In this document: in pieces, positions 39,001-47,079 of the stretch
Layout: the number at the start of each line of letters is the position of its first letter
Position numbering within the stretch: position 1 is the first letter of the stretch
NCBI RefSeq assembly: GCF_965363235.1
Contig: NC_134846.1
Coordinates: 30,514,218-30,578,217, forward strand
Source of the DNA: Mytilus galloprovincialis
Lineage: Eukaryota; Mollusca; Bivalvia; Mytilida; Mytilidae
Length of the DNA: 64,000 nucleotides
Direction: 5' to 3'
The notes under the pieces: model-generated
Databases searched by the model: none
The model's input: the letters and a program-made list of their open reading frames with translations, nothing else
What the model was told of the DNA's origin: nothing
Made by a program: the position numbers and the translations under genes

Positions 39001-42000
39001 ATACCAGGATTAAATTTTGTATTTACGCCAACTCGCGTTTGGTCTACAAAAGATCATCAGTGACGCTCGAATCCAAAAAAAAAGTCTGTAGTTAGAGAGC
39101 ATTGAGGACCAAAATTTCTAAAAGTTGTGTCAAAAATGATCTAATGGGATGAATCAAACATTTCATAGTAATATTGTAATGTACAATATCAAATCCTTTA
39201 TTTGTAATCCATTGAGTCATTTAAGTGTACTGATTAGTTGACTGAACAAATACAACGTTTAATAAGTCTTTACTGATCCTGTTTGAACTTTTAATTATGC
39301 ATGCACATGTTGTTGGTAAAGAGATTTTTTAACAAACGTAGAATAAAATATATCGTTTAATAAAGTTCAAGTTAGAAACAAATGTAGCGTTTGTACTAAC
39401 AAACGACGAACTACAAACTGTAGACGCATCTTTAGCGAATGCATAGTTTGTCAAAGTTTATGTAAATTTTGCAAACGTATTTTAGAAACAAATGATCGAA
39501 ACACGTGTGCGCTTAGTCTTTTGCATCGTTTGTGTTAGAAAGAAATGCACTCAATATGATATTTACCTTGATACCCGATCAGCTTTTTGATCAGAGTAGA
39601 AAATAAAACCTGTGTTAAAATGATAGTCTAGTGATACAGCACCAACCATGCCCCTAACTACCGAAGTGTTTTTCCACGTCTCCACTTCTAGCCGATCGAC
39701 TGTTAACCTGTTGGTGTGCATTACCCATGGGTTATCATCTTCAATAATTATAAGATGAAAATGAACATAGTAACTGCAAATGATACTTAAAAGTCAACAT
39801 TTCTTGATATAATGTTTAGTTACTCAATGATTGAAATGTCAATCGGAGTTCAATATTTTATCCCACATCAATATGTATGGTTATGCATTTCATATGGAAG
39901 GCAAATTAAACGTAAAAATTCCATAGAGTTTATCGTCATGTAAAGTGGTAGACACGTAGTTGTATTAAACTGTATGTTTACAAACATTGCATTTGATCCA
40001 ACTGTTTGCATAACAGTGTACACGAATCTTAAAATAACAACCATTAAACTCAGTGAATTTTGTTTGAAAAGATGATCTAGATGTAAAATTGTCTTTAAAA
40101 AAGGACGAAAGATACCTGAGGGACAGTCAAACACATATACTGAAAGTAAACTGACAACGCCATGGCTAAAATTAAAAAGACAAACAGACTTATAATAATA
40201 CAGGAGACACAGCATAGAAAACTAAAGACTAAGCAACACGAACCCCACAAATACTGGGGGTGCTCTCATGTGCTCCGAAAGGGTACGTAGATATTAATAT
40301 ATAGACAATAACCAGCACGTGTGTTTCAGCTTTGTAGATTTAAGTAAACATGATACATTTTTAAGCTCTGTCTCCAATGTTTTAACCAATAAAATGTAAT
40401 TCCAAACTAGAAGAACATACAAAGATGAACTACTGTGAAACAGTATATTTCCCCTGTCACGGAATATGAGTCCATCGTTAAAGCGTATTAACGTTGACAT
40501 TATTATATGATAAAAACTCTTTAATAACACTATACAGTTATACAATTAACAAATCTTTGTCGAAGTCATTAGTTGTCACCCATCTATCCTATTTATTAGA
40601 CAAGGAAGTTCTGTTATATGTACGACTGCGATGTCTTTGTTACACCCATTACTACTAAGTGCTCAATCAAGCATAATGAATTCATTTACATTGAATGTCA
40701 TAATTTGAATACACATACAATTGTATGTTTGAATGATAAAGGCATATGTAATTGAATTAACGTATATACTTGAGAGATTTAAGTAATTGTAGTTACTGCA
40801 AAAATGACAGTATTATATCTTGCATGTTGTTTATTTTATAAAAATTCAATTGTATAAAAAAACATCAAACAGTGCGAAGAAACAAAACATTACTCCTTGC
40901 GTTACGAATGACATAACTGTTATCTCTTTTGATATCATTTGTTCATGTCTCATTTTACATAATTGTTATATTTAAAAAGTCAATAATAAACGATATATTT
41001 AAGAACTCACAGACGAATAACATTTGCCTTTATTGATTAAATTTGTGAAAATATATTTACCGTTTATCAAATATTAATAAGTCCATTATAGGGTTTTATT
41101 AACCAATTAAGTACATTATTGCCAAAAATGACTGGTTATTAACAATAACATATTTTCTGTAATGGCCCTGTTTTTCTGTAATGGCCCTGTTATTTCTGTA
41201 ATGGCCCTGTTTTTCTGTAATGGCCCTGTATTAATGCACAGATTGTCTGTATTAAGCTCAGTTAGGGTTTTTAATAAAGTTTATAAAATAAAGTTGTAAA
41301 GAGTATAATACCTTTTTGTATTTTATTTAATTTAGTAACCATCAAAAAACATTAAAGAACCATATAAAGGGATCACTGTTCATCCTGTTTTTCAACACAT
41401 AACTTCTATCATGGTGAAGTACAATTTGTTTTTCAAACTAAACTGTCATTAAAAGAGTAAGAGAGTACATCAAGTTGGCAGCAACATATACACTTTTTTC
41501 AGTTGGTTAATAAATGTATTAAGAAATGGGTGTTTTTATAATGGCCCTGTTATATTCCTTGGTCAGTAATAATGACCTCGGATATCTGTAATAGCCCTCG
41601 GCGTTGCCTCGGGCCATTACAGACTTCTCCGACCATTATTTTTTTACAGACCTTGGACATATAACAGGTCCATTATAAAAATACTCATTCATTAATACTG
41701 TATTACTGTCTGTTTGTGCTTAAAACTAGTAGTGTTATAATTATATCTCTTTAAGGCAGTGTCTCTCGTATTTTTAATCAGTATTTGTTTTCTTCATATA
41801 TTTTTCCTCTGACGCTTATCAGCTACACGGTAAATAAAAAAAAATCGAGCTATTCTTCAAATGCACTAAAAATTCATGGTTTTACGGTTTTTAAGTGGGG
41901 GATAACAGTCTATTGCCGTACCTCACCCAAGTGCTGTATACAGTCGCTTAAATGGGTAGTCTGTTCAATTATAAAATACTTATTCGCGCTCTCTCGTAAT

Positions 42001-42621
42001 GATATGTTTATTCTGATTCCTGGTGTTAGTGCACTTGGTTCACTGAGCTCTCTTTACGTTGGATAACTCTTGTAACAACTCTTTTAATATATAGGTTGCC
42101 TATTTGAAGTTTGAAGTCAATAATTACTTTATTACGACTTAATATATCAACAACAACAAGTAATTCTATTTTATATGTCGTAGACGCAGTGAATGCTGTA
42201 AATCAAATTATATTTTTGGTATGGTTGTCTTGAATATACTTCTTGACTGATCATTGTCCCAAGAACTTATGCTGCGCATTTTTGTTTTATGATTTAATAT
42301 CTGTTTTACTTAATATATCATTATGGTACAACTACAATTATTTATTTGTGTCTGCACAATTTCACATACATTATTTAGTGCATTTTATTTTCGTTGAATA
42401 TTTTGAAAAAAAAATTAAAACAGAGAGAAAAAATAGTAGAACAACCTTTAGAAATCATTCAATGTCTGAGGAGGTATTATAGATAAATTAATTAATACGA
42501 ATGATTTAATATACATAATTATTTAGTACCTACCTTTAGCTAGTACAATCAACTTATTTAGTATATAACAGCAAACAACCAACAATTGAAAATATCGTTT
42601 CAATGTAAATGTGTTCACCAT
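17530..42621 (-). CDS. Chimeric LRP/Ig-type membrane receptor (gene span, 17 coding exons)
   Basis: A single-pass type I receptor of 1,223 residues, assembled from 17 exons with GT-AG borders. Total coding length is 3,672 nt and all phases match. Domains: signal peptide 1 to about 29; YWTD beta-propeller 1 (30-295); EGF 1 (296-340); YWTD beta-propeller 2 (340-609); EGF 2 (609-659); FN3 (659-751); Ig-like 1 (751-848), Ig 2 (848-939) and Ig 3 (939-1031); linker; transmembrane helix about 1062-1084; 139-residue cytoplasmic tail. The propeller-EGF units are as in LDLR/LRP proteins, where they bind ligands and can release them at acid pH. FN3 and Ig domains usually mediate adhesion or recognition. 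The tail lacks an NPxY endocytosis motif but has eight tyrosines, two in YLxP context (Y1132, Y1214). No named family with this domain order is known to me. Exon borders are my own reading and need transcript support. Confidence 0.85.
18460..18910 (+). repeat. Dispersed repeat with internal duplication and (GACGAACG)n tract, in receptor intron 16
   Basis: Two tandem units of roughly 165-175 bp share CACTCGCAC/CTCGCACTTTCATTTT and GTGTACTAAGTTTCAAGTTG. They are followed by a GGACGAACGG-type microsatellite (about 18812-18870) and the end GCCCCTCTACTATCGTAGG with TGGGGCATTA. The order of parts suggests the end of a known bivalve repeat. Confidence 0.7.
19575..20139. mobile_element. Foldback/MITE-like element with 171-bp inverted arms, in receptor intron 16
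   Basis: Arm 1 (19575-19745) and arm 2 (19969-20139) are near-perfect reverse complements around a 223-bp centre. Ends read TATAGTCGCC ... GGCGACTATA, so a TA target duplication is possible. No ORF. Confidence 0.85.
20155..20290 (+). repeat. Dispersed repeat family C
   Basis: Contains GGGGGCCCTTTAAAGC, CCAAGACTCCGTGTTGAAGA and ATAATGGTTTAC. It ends 110 bp short of receptor exon 16. Confidence 0.65.
20400..20474 (-). CDS. Chimeric receptor exon 16: juxtamembrane linker
   Basis: 75 nt, phase 1 to 1. Encodes [20 protein letters not shown] followed by QIDH. Hydrophilic and acidic, with one N-glycosylation sequon (NVT). Found from the splice sites TTTCCAG|GC and CACG|GTACGT; both joins keep the frame. 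Confidence 0.8.
22441..22716 (-). CDS. Chimeric receptor exon 15: Ig-like domain 3
   Basis: 276 nt, phase 1 to 1. Encodes [20 protein letters not shown] and [12 protein letters not shown]. There are two extra cysteines in the B-C region (CFAICHPKC), perhaps an additional disulphide. Confidence 0.9.
22885..23600 (-). mobile_element. Mobile-element 3' end: ORF remnant, family B and 'GACGCGCG' end, in receptor intron 14
   Basis: On the minus strand, a frame with [18 protein letters not shown] (ending at 23394) is followed by family B sequence (GATACCAGAGGGACAGTCAA in inverse). It then ends with a block carrying the inverse of CGCCAGACGCGCGTTTTGAC (about 22908-22927). The order ORF, family B, GACGCGCG end suggests family B is the trailing sequence of an RT-type element. 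Class uncertain. Broken. Confidence 0.5.
23829..24101 (-). CDS. Chimeric receptor exon 14: Ig-like domain 2
   Basis: 273 nt, phase 1 to 1. Encodes [22 protein letters not shown] and [15 protein letters not shown], a C...W...C Ig pattern. It ends SLDPY, joining exon 15 as DPYYGPESI. Confidence 0.88.
24722..24990 (+). repeat. Dispersed repeat family B, in receptor intron 13
   Basis: Contains GATACCAGATGGACAGTCAA, AACATAGAAAACTAAAGACT and CACCCGTCGTGTTGCTCATG, matching the copies at 23047 and 40090. Confidence 0.7.
25403..25505 (+). repeat. Dispersed repeat family A, in receptor intron 13
   Basis: GAGAATGGCAATGGGGAATG, TGTGTCAAAGAGACAAC and AGGTCTTCAATG in the order seen in other family A copies. 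Confidence 0.65.
25578..25770 (+). repeat. Dispersed repeat, family G, in receptor intron 13
   Basis: TGACACCTTGAGGTGTGTT, an AAGAAAAT/TTATCTGACTTAT block and GGTTTTAATAC recur in the same order at 43296-43480. Confidence 0.5.
25960..26250 (-). CDS. Chimeric receptor exon 13: Ig-like domain 1 (no canonical Cys pair)
   Basis: 291 nt, phase 1 to 1. Encodes [23 protein letters not shown] and GCALLVIT. The D-x-G-x-Y motif and the final strand fit an Ig V-like fold, but the usual B- and F-strand cysteines are missing; only one Cys is present. Confidence 0.75.
26300..26440. repeat. Foldback element with about 57-nt arms, in receptor intron 12
   Basis: TGACTGTATTATTTTT ... GGTGCACACTG (26300-26357) is mirrored by CAGTGTGCACCAC ... 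ACTACAGTA (26384-26440) around a short centre (TAAGCGCGTAGCGGG). The left arm is only 50 bp from the acceptor of exon 13. Confidence 0.8.
26440..26580. repeat. Dispersed element shared with 55780-55860
   Basis: ATTTCTTATAATTTAATTCT, continuing AAATTCCATTTTA, and then GAAAAAACGTTGATTACGTCAC. The inverse of the same sequence occurs at 55780-55855, where the last block reads TGACGTCATCAACG on the plus strand. Confidence 0.7.
27005..27280 (-). CDS. Chimeric receptor exon 12: fibronectin type III domain
   Basis: 276 nt, phase 1 to 1, one domain per exon. Encodes [20 protein letters not shown], a Y/L-rich core and [18 protein letters not shown]. The P..V...S..VSW opening and the Y-x-I-K-L strand are FN3-like. 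Confidence 0.8.
27782..27931 (-). CDS. Chimeric receptor exon 11: EGF 2
   Basis: 150 nt, phase 1 to 1. Six cysteines: [30 protein letters not shown]. The loop between Cys 3 and Cys 4 is several residues longer than in EGF 1. Confidence 0.9.
28370..28470 (-). other. Cysteine-rich open stretch inside receptor intron 10 (unexplained)
   Basis: The minus-strand frame gives [20 protein letters not shown], faintly like an LDLR class A module (CD..S....SDE..C). It lies between the exons for propeller 2 and EGF 2. No acceptor/donor pair gives the required phase 1 to 1 join, so it is not included in the gene. A decayed exon or chance are both possible. Confidence 0.2.
28765..29046 (-). CDS. Chimeric receptor exon 10: propeller 2, last blades
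   Basis: 282 nt, phase 1 to 1. Contains [37 protein letters not shown] and ends QPKG. Confidence 0.93.
30491..30609 (-). CDS. Chimeric receptor exon 9: propeller 2 (YWTD)
   Basis: 119 nt, phase 2 to 1. Encodes [20 protein letters not shown] and WPNGLTI. Counterpart of exon 4. Confidence 0.9.
30794..31412. mobile_element. MITE, about 620 bp, in receptor intron 8
   Basis: The left end ACTGTATAACATTAATTTTC, then GTGGGGTT, is mirrored at the right by CCCCACGAACATTTC and TTTTACAGTATTA. Sub-terminal TTCGTGG/CCACGAA words alternate in both orientations. No ORF. Confidence 0.65.
31443..32350. mobile_element. Non-autonomous DNA element, about 0.9 kb, in receptor intron 8
   Basis: The left GCTACTATAGACCAGTCAA and right TTGACTGGACCACTAG are inverse-related. 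The interior holds GGGGAGATAACTCCGC and its inverse-like GAGTTATCTCCC. No ORF. Confidence 0.5.
32945..33178 (-). CDS. Chimeric receptor exon 8: propeller 2 (YWTD)
   Basis: 234 nt, phase 2 to 2. Contains [32 protein letters not shown] and [11 protein letters not shown]. Confidence 0.95.
33909..34080 (-). CDS. Chimeric receptor exon 7: propeller 2, blades 1-2
   Basis: 172 nt, phase 1 to 2. Encodes [19 protein letters not shown] and [14 protein letters not shown]. Same length and phases as exon 2. Confidence 0.9.
34502..34633 (-). CDS. Chimeric receptor exon 6: EGF 1
   Basis: 132 nt, phase 1 to 1. Six cysteines in LDLR-type EGF spacing: [35 protein letters not shown]. Confidence 0.92.
34740..35700. 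other. Intron 5 sequence, no further exon seen
   Basis: A roughly 1 kb AT-rich part of receptor intron 5 (34634-36057). Short open frames at 34985-35236 look like repeat sequence rather than exons, with no fitting splice sites. Confidence 0.4.
36058..36348 (-). CDS. Chimeric receptor exon 5: propeller 1, last blades
   Basis: 291 nt, phase 1 to 1. Contains [43 protein letters not shown] and ends QPKG. Counterpart of exon 10. Confidence 0.9.
36464..36535 (+). repeat. Family C fragment in receptor intron 4
   Basis: TTATAAATTGTTATTTGGAT and CACACCACATCTTCCTATAT, as at the 3' end of other family C copies. Confidence 0.65.
36931..37010 (+). repeat. tRNA-like SINE head, degraded
   Basis: GGGCCTTCGCCGCCGAGTGG continuing TCTAAGTCG resembles the first part of a tRNA with an A box (TGGTCTAAGTCG). 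GGTTGTGAATC about 40 nt downstream is a decayed B box (GGTTCGAATC). It does not fold as an intact tRNA. A tRNA-derived SINE is the likeliest reading. Confidence 0.45.
37235..37350 (-). CDS. Chimeric receptor exon 4: propeller 1 (YWTD)
   Basis: 116 nt, phase 2 to 1. Encodes [20 protein letters not shown] and SPNGLSI. Counterpart of exon 9. Too short to stand out as an ORF; found from splice sites and motif. Confidence 0.9.
37945..38163 (-). CDS. Chimeric receptor exon 3: propeller 1 (YWTD)
   Basis: 219 nt, phase 2 to 2. Contains [19 protein letters not shown], then [10 protein letters not shown] and [11 protein letters not shown], the canonical LDLR class B repeat pattern. It is homologous to exon 8. 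Confidence 0.9.
38447..38499 (-). repeat. Family A fragment, inverted, in receptor intron 2
   Basis: GGTCGGGTTGTTGTCTCTTT and GGCACATTCTCCATTTCC are the inverse of the family A core. Confidence 0.7.
38990..39165 (+). repeat. 'GACGCGCG'-end repeat fragment in receptor intron 2
   Basis: Contains CTCATCATATATACCAGGAT, ATCATCAGTGACGCTCG, GAGAGCATTGAGGACCAAAA and AAAGTTGTGTC. It is related to the ends at 22885-23045 and 58140-58310. Confidence 0.6.
39567..39738 (-). CDS. Chimeric receptor exon 2: propeller 1, blades 1-2
   Basis: 172 nt, phase 1 to 2, the same length and phases as exon 7. Encodes [20 protein letters not shown] and later [13 protein letters not shown], in the style of YWTD blades. 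Acceptor TTGAAG|AT, donor TCAAG|GTAAAT. Confidence 0.8.
40090..40290 (+). repeat. Dispersed repeat family B in receptor intron 1
   Basis: GATACCTGAGGGACAGTCAA, CATAGAAAACTAAAGACTAA and CAACACGAACCCCACAAATA, in the same order as at 23047. Confidence 0.7.
41152..41690. repeat. GGCCCTGT minisatellite and inverted element in receptor intron 1
   Basis: Four 20-21 bp units of TTCTGTAATGGCCCTGT (41152-41230). About 300 bp further on, a region folds back on itself: TATAATGGCCCTGTTATATT is mirrored by ATATAACAGGTCCATTATA, with a central CTGTAATAGCCCTCGGCG and its inverse CCTCGGGCCATTACAG. The array and the palindrome share the same word and probably belong to one element. Confidence 0.75.
42534..42621 (-). 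CDS. Chimeric receptor exon 1: signal peptide
   Basis: 88 coding nt, ending phase 1. ATG at 42621, with an in-frame TGA 15 nt upstream. Encodes [18 protein letters not shown] and a further hydrophobic stretch to VLAK. The donor is AAAG|GTAGGT. The split codon with exon 2 gives Asp (G+AT). This is the only signal-peptide-like exon found upstream of the first propeller exon, and its phase fits. Untranslated 5' sequence and promoter were not identified. Confidence 0.75.
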
Positions 42622-42974
42622 GTTATTTTCAAATCAACATATTATCCAATACAAAAGATATTAAAGTTGTCCCACAGAATGCACGAAATTTATCAAATAT
42701 TGCACTAAATGGTATAAAATAATGACATAACTATGAACACTTGCACGTTAGTTGTTTATGTAAAAGTGAGATTAAAACATGTTAGCAGTTTGTAATTGCT
42801 TTCAAACACATGTAATGTATTGAAATTTAACCCACTGTCGCCTCGAATCGAACTAGGAAGTAATTATATATAGGTATATTAATATTAGTTACATAGTCTC
42901 AAATCACCGTAGTACATACCCAGTGAGGTATTCAGATTTTTAGATGTTAGGCAACAATGAGAGGAGAGACGGAA

Positions 42975-43145
42975 TATTGTTCATTGTGTCTATCTTTTTT
43001 TTCTTTTTTCGTTATTTTTTCGTCCTCTTCTTTGATGTCCTCTTGGTGTGTTTGCTTGTGTTTTGGTTTGTAACTCGGATTTGTTTTCTCTCAATGGATT
43101 TATGGCATTTGATCACCGGTTTACTACTGTTGCCTTTACATAGAT
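42975..43145 (-). repeat. Fragment of dispersed repeat family H, inverted
   Basis: GTTTGTAACTCGGATTTG, then TCTCAATGGATTTATGGC and CTACTGTTGCCTTTA are the inverse of AGGCAACAGTAGTATACC and AATCGGGGTAACAAAC at 57485-57600. Confidence 0.6.
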
Positions 43146-43295
43146 TTTTTCCCACCTATGAATACAATTAATACGTCAGCGTGTCTTTCATGTTATGCTA
43201 TAGATAATGTATATTTTAAGGTTAGTTTTGTCGTATAACACACCGAGGGCTACGATGTCAAAATCGATAAAATGAAAGGGAGGTCTTTTTTCTTT

Positions 43296-43480
43296 TTTTC
43301 AATCTTGACACCCCGAGGTGTGTTATTCAAGAAAATACTTAAAATATGCATTATCTGACTTATTAATTATATACTATTAAAAAGATTCTTTTTATCCAGT
43401 CGTGCCGATCACATTAAAATGGGATAATCTTTTGTGATGCGTTCTGGTTTTAATACTGGTTCGTAATTTATCTAGATGTA
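43296..43480 (+). repeat. Dispersed repeat, family G
   Basis: Shares TGACACCCCGAGGTGTGTT, TTATCTGACTTAT and GGTTTTAATAC with 25578-25770. The ACACACCGAGGG upstream is in inverted orientation. Confidence 0.5.
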
Positions 43481-46117
43481 AGCATTATCAATCATTATCC
43501 AGATACAATAGAAATGACACCTTAACTGCATGAAGCAAACACAAATGAATTGTAACGATGCATAAAAAATACAAGTCACTTTTGTAATTAATTATTATTA
43601 ATTTAGTTTAGGAAAGGAGATGCTATATGTTGGATTTTTTTCGTGTTTTTTTGTGACATTTTCATCGCGTCAATATATAACGAGCTGTACAGAATATTTA
43701 TTTTTTCTTTATTTTTGAATAGCAAGACATTATTTTAGAACAGATAACTTAGTCAGAATGAAATATTTTACACCCTAACCCAAACCTACCTAAAAGTGCA
43801 CGGCTGTATTCATATAGAAAATAATAAATTTGGTCATCTGATCATTTGATAGAGTAAAAAAGGTATAGGTATTGATACATATATATTAAACAATGAAACA
43901 CGAAATCGTGATGCATGTACAATGCACACGAACAAGCAAGATCCAAAGATCAATTTTTACTTTCCAATACAATGTTTCTTCAATCAGATTTTCAAAATCC
44001 TACACACGAATGTGTTAAATCTGGCTTGTTTGATAGTGTTACGAAGAAACATTGTGCATTATCAAATTCATCTCAAATATTGCCCCTTTATTGTCGCAGT
44101 AAGATAACAGTATTTCTCATTTTTTGTTTCGAAAGTTGAAATTACGTCCACGACGATTTGCTGTAATACAGCACACAACATATATTAAACAAATGTAAGT
44201 TAAATGTTAAAGTAGATTTAAGTTTAAATTCAAATCAAAGAAAATAATGGTCGTACACAGGTCATTATGTAATGTCTTGAATGGAATTTCATTGAAACTT
44301 AATATCGTCCATGTTGATTCCCTAAAACTCCAAGATAGTTCTGATAGAAAATAACTCCACATAGGTATACAACATAATATTTTTTGTATACTTTCTTCTG
44401 GAGTTTTCTTTAAATTAAGTATGAAATTTTGCACAAAAATTAATAATTGTACGACTTTCATGTAACTCTACCTAATTTAGAACAGACTTTTCTCCTGATA
44501 ATTGATACGTAGCTTGTTCATTATAGTCCTGTGAAAACACTTAGATACATTTTTCTTTATACATTCTATTTTTTAAACATGAACATCTTCATCAATCTCT
44601 GCGATTACTAATATTCCTGTGGTGTATTTGACATAAGCTGGCTAATGTTTAGGGGCACAAATGTTAGGTACTCTATTTAGACCAGGGGGAATATCGATCA
44701 AGATTTTAATTTGTTTATCAATGTTGTGTTGATTAATGTTTTGTTTTCTCTCTTTACTTTCACTTTATACTCATCTACTCTGCAATTATGACCTCTCCCT
44801 TATAAATTACATACTTTTGTTGAAATTAATATTGGTTCAAAATTAATTATTTCAAACCATGTGTTTCTTCCATAGTAATGTATTTCAGTCTGATAAATTA
44901 AGATCTTATTTCCGCAGGCAAAACTGACCGAGTTTTGGAATTGTTTAATTACATTTAAATTCTTATCTGTTATGGTCAATTAACTGCTAATTTTCTTCCT
45001 GTTGACACATAACCAGTTTTCAAATGTTTAGGTTGAGCATTCATGGTGAAGGGAAATCAAGGAAAGTGCCCACAAGCATGTTTAACTTCACCACATGTTA
45101 TATGTTATATCGGAACCTTGGAATTCAGTGATTGATGTTGGTTATGGTTTTATCGTTTTAGTCTTGGCGTATTGTTTTGTCATTACTAGGCTAATTTAAT
45201 TTGTTCTTTGCATTGTTTTATATTTCGTATTGGTGAGGCGTTTTGACGCTGTCGTGATCAGTACGCTGTAGGGTTTATAAATTTTCGAAGACCTTGTGGT
45301 GGCAAATAGCTGATATGAGATCTAGAAAGAAGGACATGTATGTTATTTTTTTGGTTTAAAAAGTTTTAGAATAAGATGATTGAAGTAATTTTAAATTAAG
45401 CATTGGTAGTGCGTCCCAAATTGTTTGTTTTTCTCTTACCAAGAATGTGATACAAAGGATAAAATATTTGAAAAGACAAATATCCAAGTTAGGTTTACTT
45501 TGTCTCAATTAGTTAAACCGTAGTTTCTTTGTAAATTCTGCATTAATGAATAGTATAATAGTATACACCGTAAATGACTGTCCCTCTGGTATTTTTCGCC
45601 CCTCTTTTATATCTGTACAGTATCAGCGATAAATGAAAAACTAGATACAAGCACAGGTATTGGCCGTGTTTTAGAAAATCAAAACAATACATCGTATACA
45701 TTTGGTTCGTCTAATGTGTTGTTATCTTAACTACAAGTGACTAAATAATTAACAACTCAGGTAACAGTGTTACCTTTTGGATTGTACTTGTGTTTTCATG
45801 CATCAATTGAAGTAAATTAAGATAAAATATACTAGTTATGTATACATTATTGTTAAAAAAAAAAACTAATCTATTACTGTATCAGTAAAATGCACTCAAA
45901 ACCAATTATTTAACATGATTGTATGTGCATTTGTATTTACATTAAAATACAGATATACATTTTCACCAAAAAGTAAATGAAGATTAACGCAATGCATGTA
46001 ATCGTATTTTTTCAATTTTATAGATCGATGCAAAACACAGGGCGTGTATAACTGGATACTTTCGACGGTTTATGTAGATTTTAGTATAACAAGCCATCAT
46101 TAATATTCAAAATTAAG

Positions 46118-46328
46118 ACTGTGGATTCATTTATTTTCGTGGGTATCAATGTTCATGGATTACTGAAAACTTGCCTATTCGTGGATATTTGATTTTGTGG
46201 TTTTGTCAATCTCTGGATACAAAGCCTATTGGACATATGTTATTCGTTGAGCATTTGAATTCGTGATTCACCTGTACCCACGAAACCCACGAAAATTGGT
46301 ATCCAACGAATAATAATGAATCCACAGT
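46118..46328. mobile_element. MITE of about 210 bp
   Basis: Terminal inverted repeats ACTGTGGATTCATT ... AATGAATCCACAGT. Sub-terminal TTCGTGGGTA and TACCCACGAA words are arranged as mirror images. No ORF. Confidence 0.85.
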
Positions 46329-46349
46329 AGATTAAACATTAATTGCGTT

Positions 46350-46635
46350 TATATATATATTATTATCGCTATTTTGTGCATTTTTCCTTTGATCTTTTTT
46401 TGTGATAATTTTCATATCATGCTACTCGCTTGAGATGGAAAATTATCGCTAGAAACTAAGCATGCACGTGGCGTTGCTAACAAAATTGACATGGAGACAA
46501 CGTCGTCATAGGTAAAATAGCGATAAAAAGATTATCATTGTTCATCTCAACTCGATTGCCTTTCTCGCTTTCGCCGTCCCGGCTCAAGCGAGAAACTCAA
46601 TCTCGTTGAGATAATCACCGATAATCTATAAATAT
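46350..46635. repeat. Inverted-repeat element
   Basis: GATTATCATTGTTCATCTCA and the inverse GAGATAATCACCGATAAT enclose a GC-richer centre with CTCGCTTTCGCCGTCCC and CAAGCGAG. An outer TATCGCTATTTTG is mirrored by AAAATAGCGATA. A MITE or foldback. Confidence 0.6.
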
Positions 46636-47079
46636 CTATAATTTATATTTAGATATCAGCTGCATTTTAATATATAACTTTATACCCAATAAACCAAATA
46701 CATAGGTATAGAGAAGACATGTATGTACAATATTTACAATAAAACAGAACAAACAGAACAAACAAAACAAACAAAACAAATGTTCAGACAGCGTTTGAAG
46801 CACAGCCGTCTTTGTCAGTTTATTTCAATCTATGAGTTTGACTGTCCTTCTGGTATCTTTCCTCCCTCTTTTCTTTAGCCAGGGGCACATATAACTGCGT
46901 TGATAATCTTTATAAATTTACAACGTTAAATCAGTTCTGATTTGTGTCTTGAAGACAGAATCTGTTTTTAACAATATTTGCATTTTTTAGATATTACTGT
47001 GATGTTCAATGTTTCTTGTACTCTTCAAAGCGTTTGGATTCTTAAATATAAAAAATTAATCCTGGTTTAATGATGAGTT

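Larger units (their letters stand above)
42622..47000. other. Intergenic region between the chimeric receptor and the LINE fragment
   Basis: It holds repeat pieces (42975, 43296, 46118, 46350) and no gene that I can support. The receptor promoter should lie in the first part, but no clear TATA box or initiator could be chosen in such AT-rich sequence. Confidence 0.5.

Noticed and set aside
42944-43171. Small hydrophobic protein on the plus strand
   Set aside because: The sequence is the inverse of repeat family H at 57485-57600. The hydrophobicity comes from T-rich DNA.
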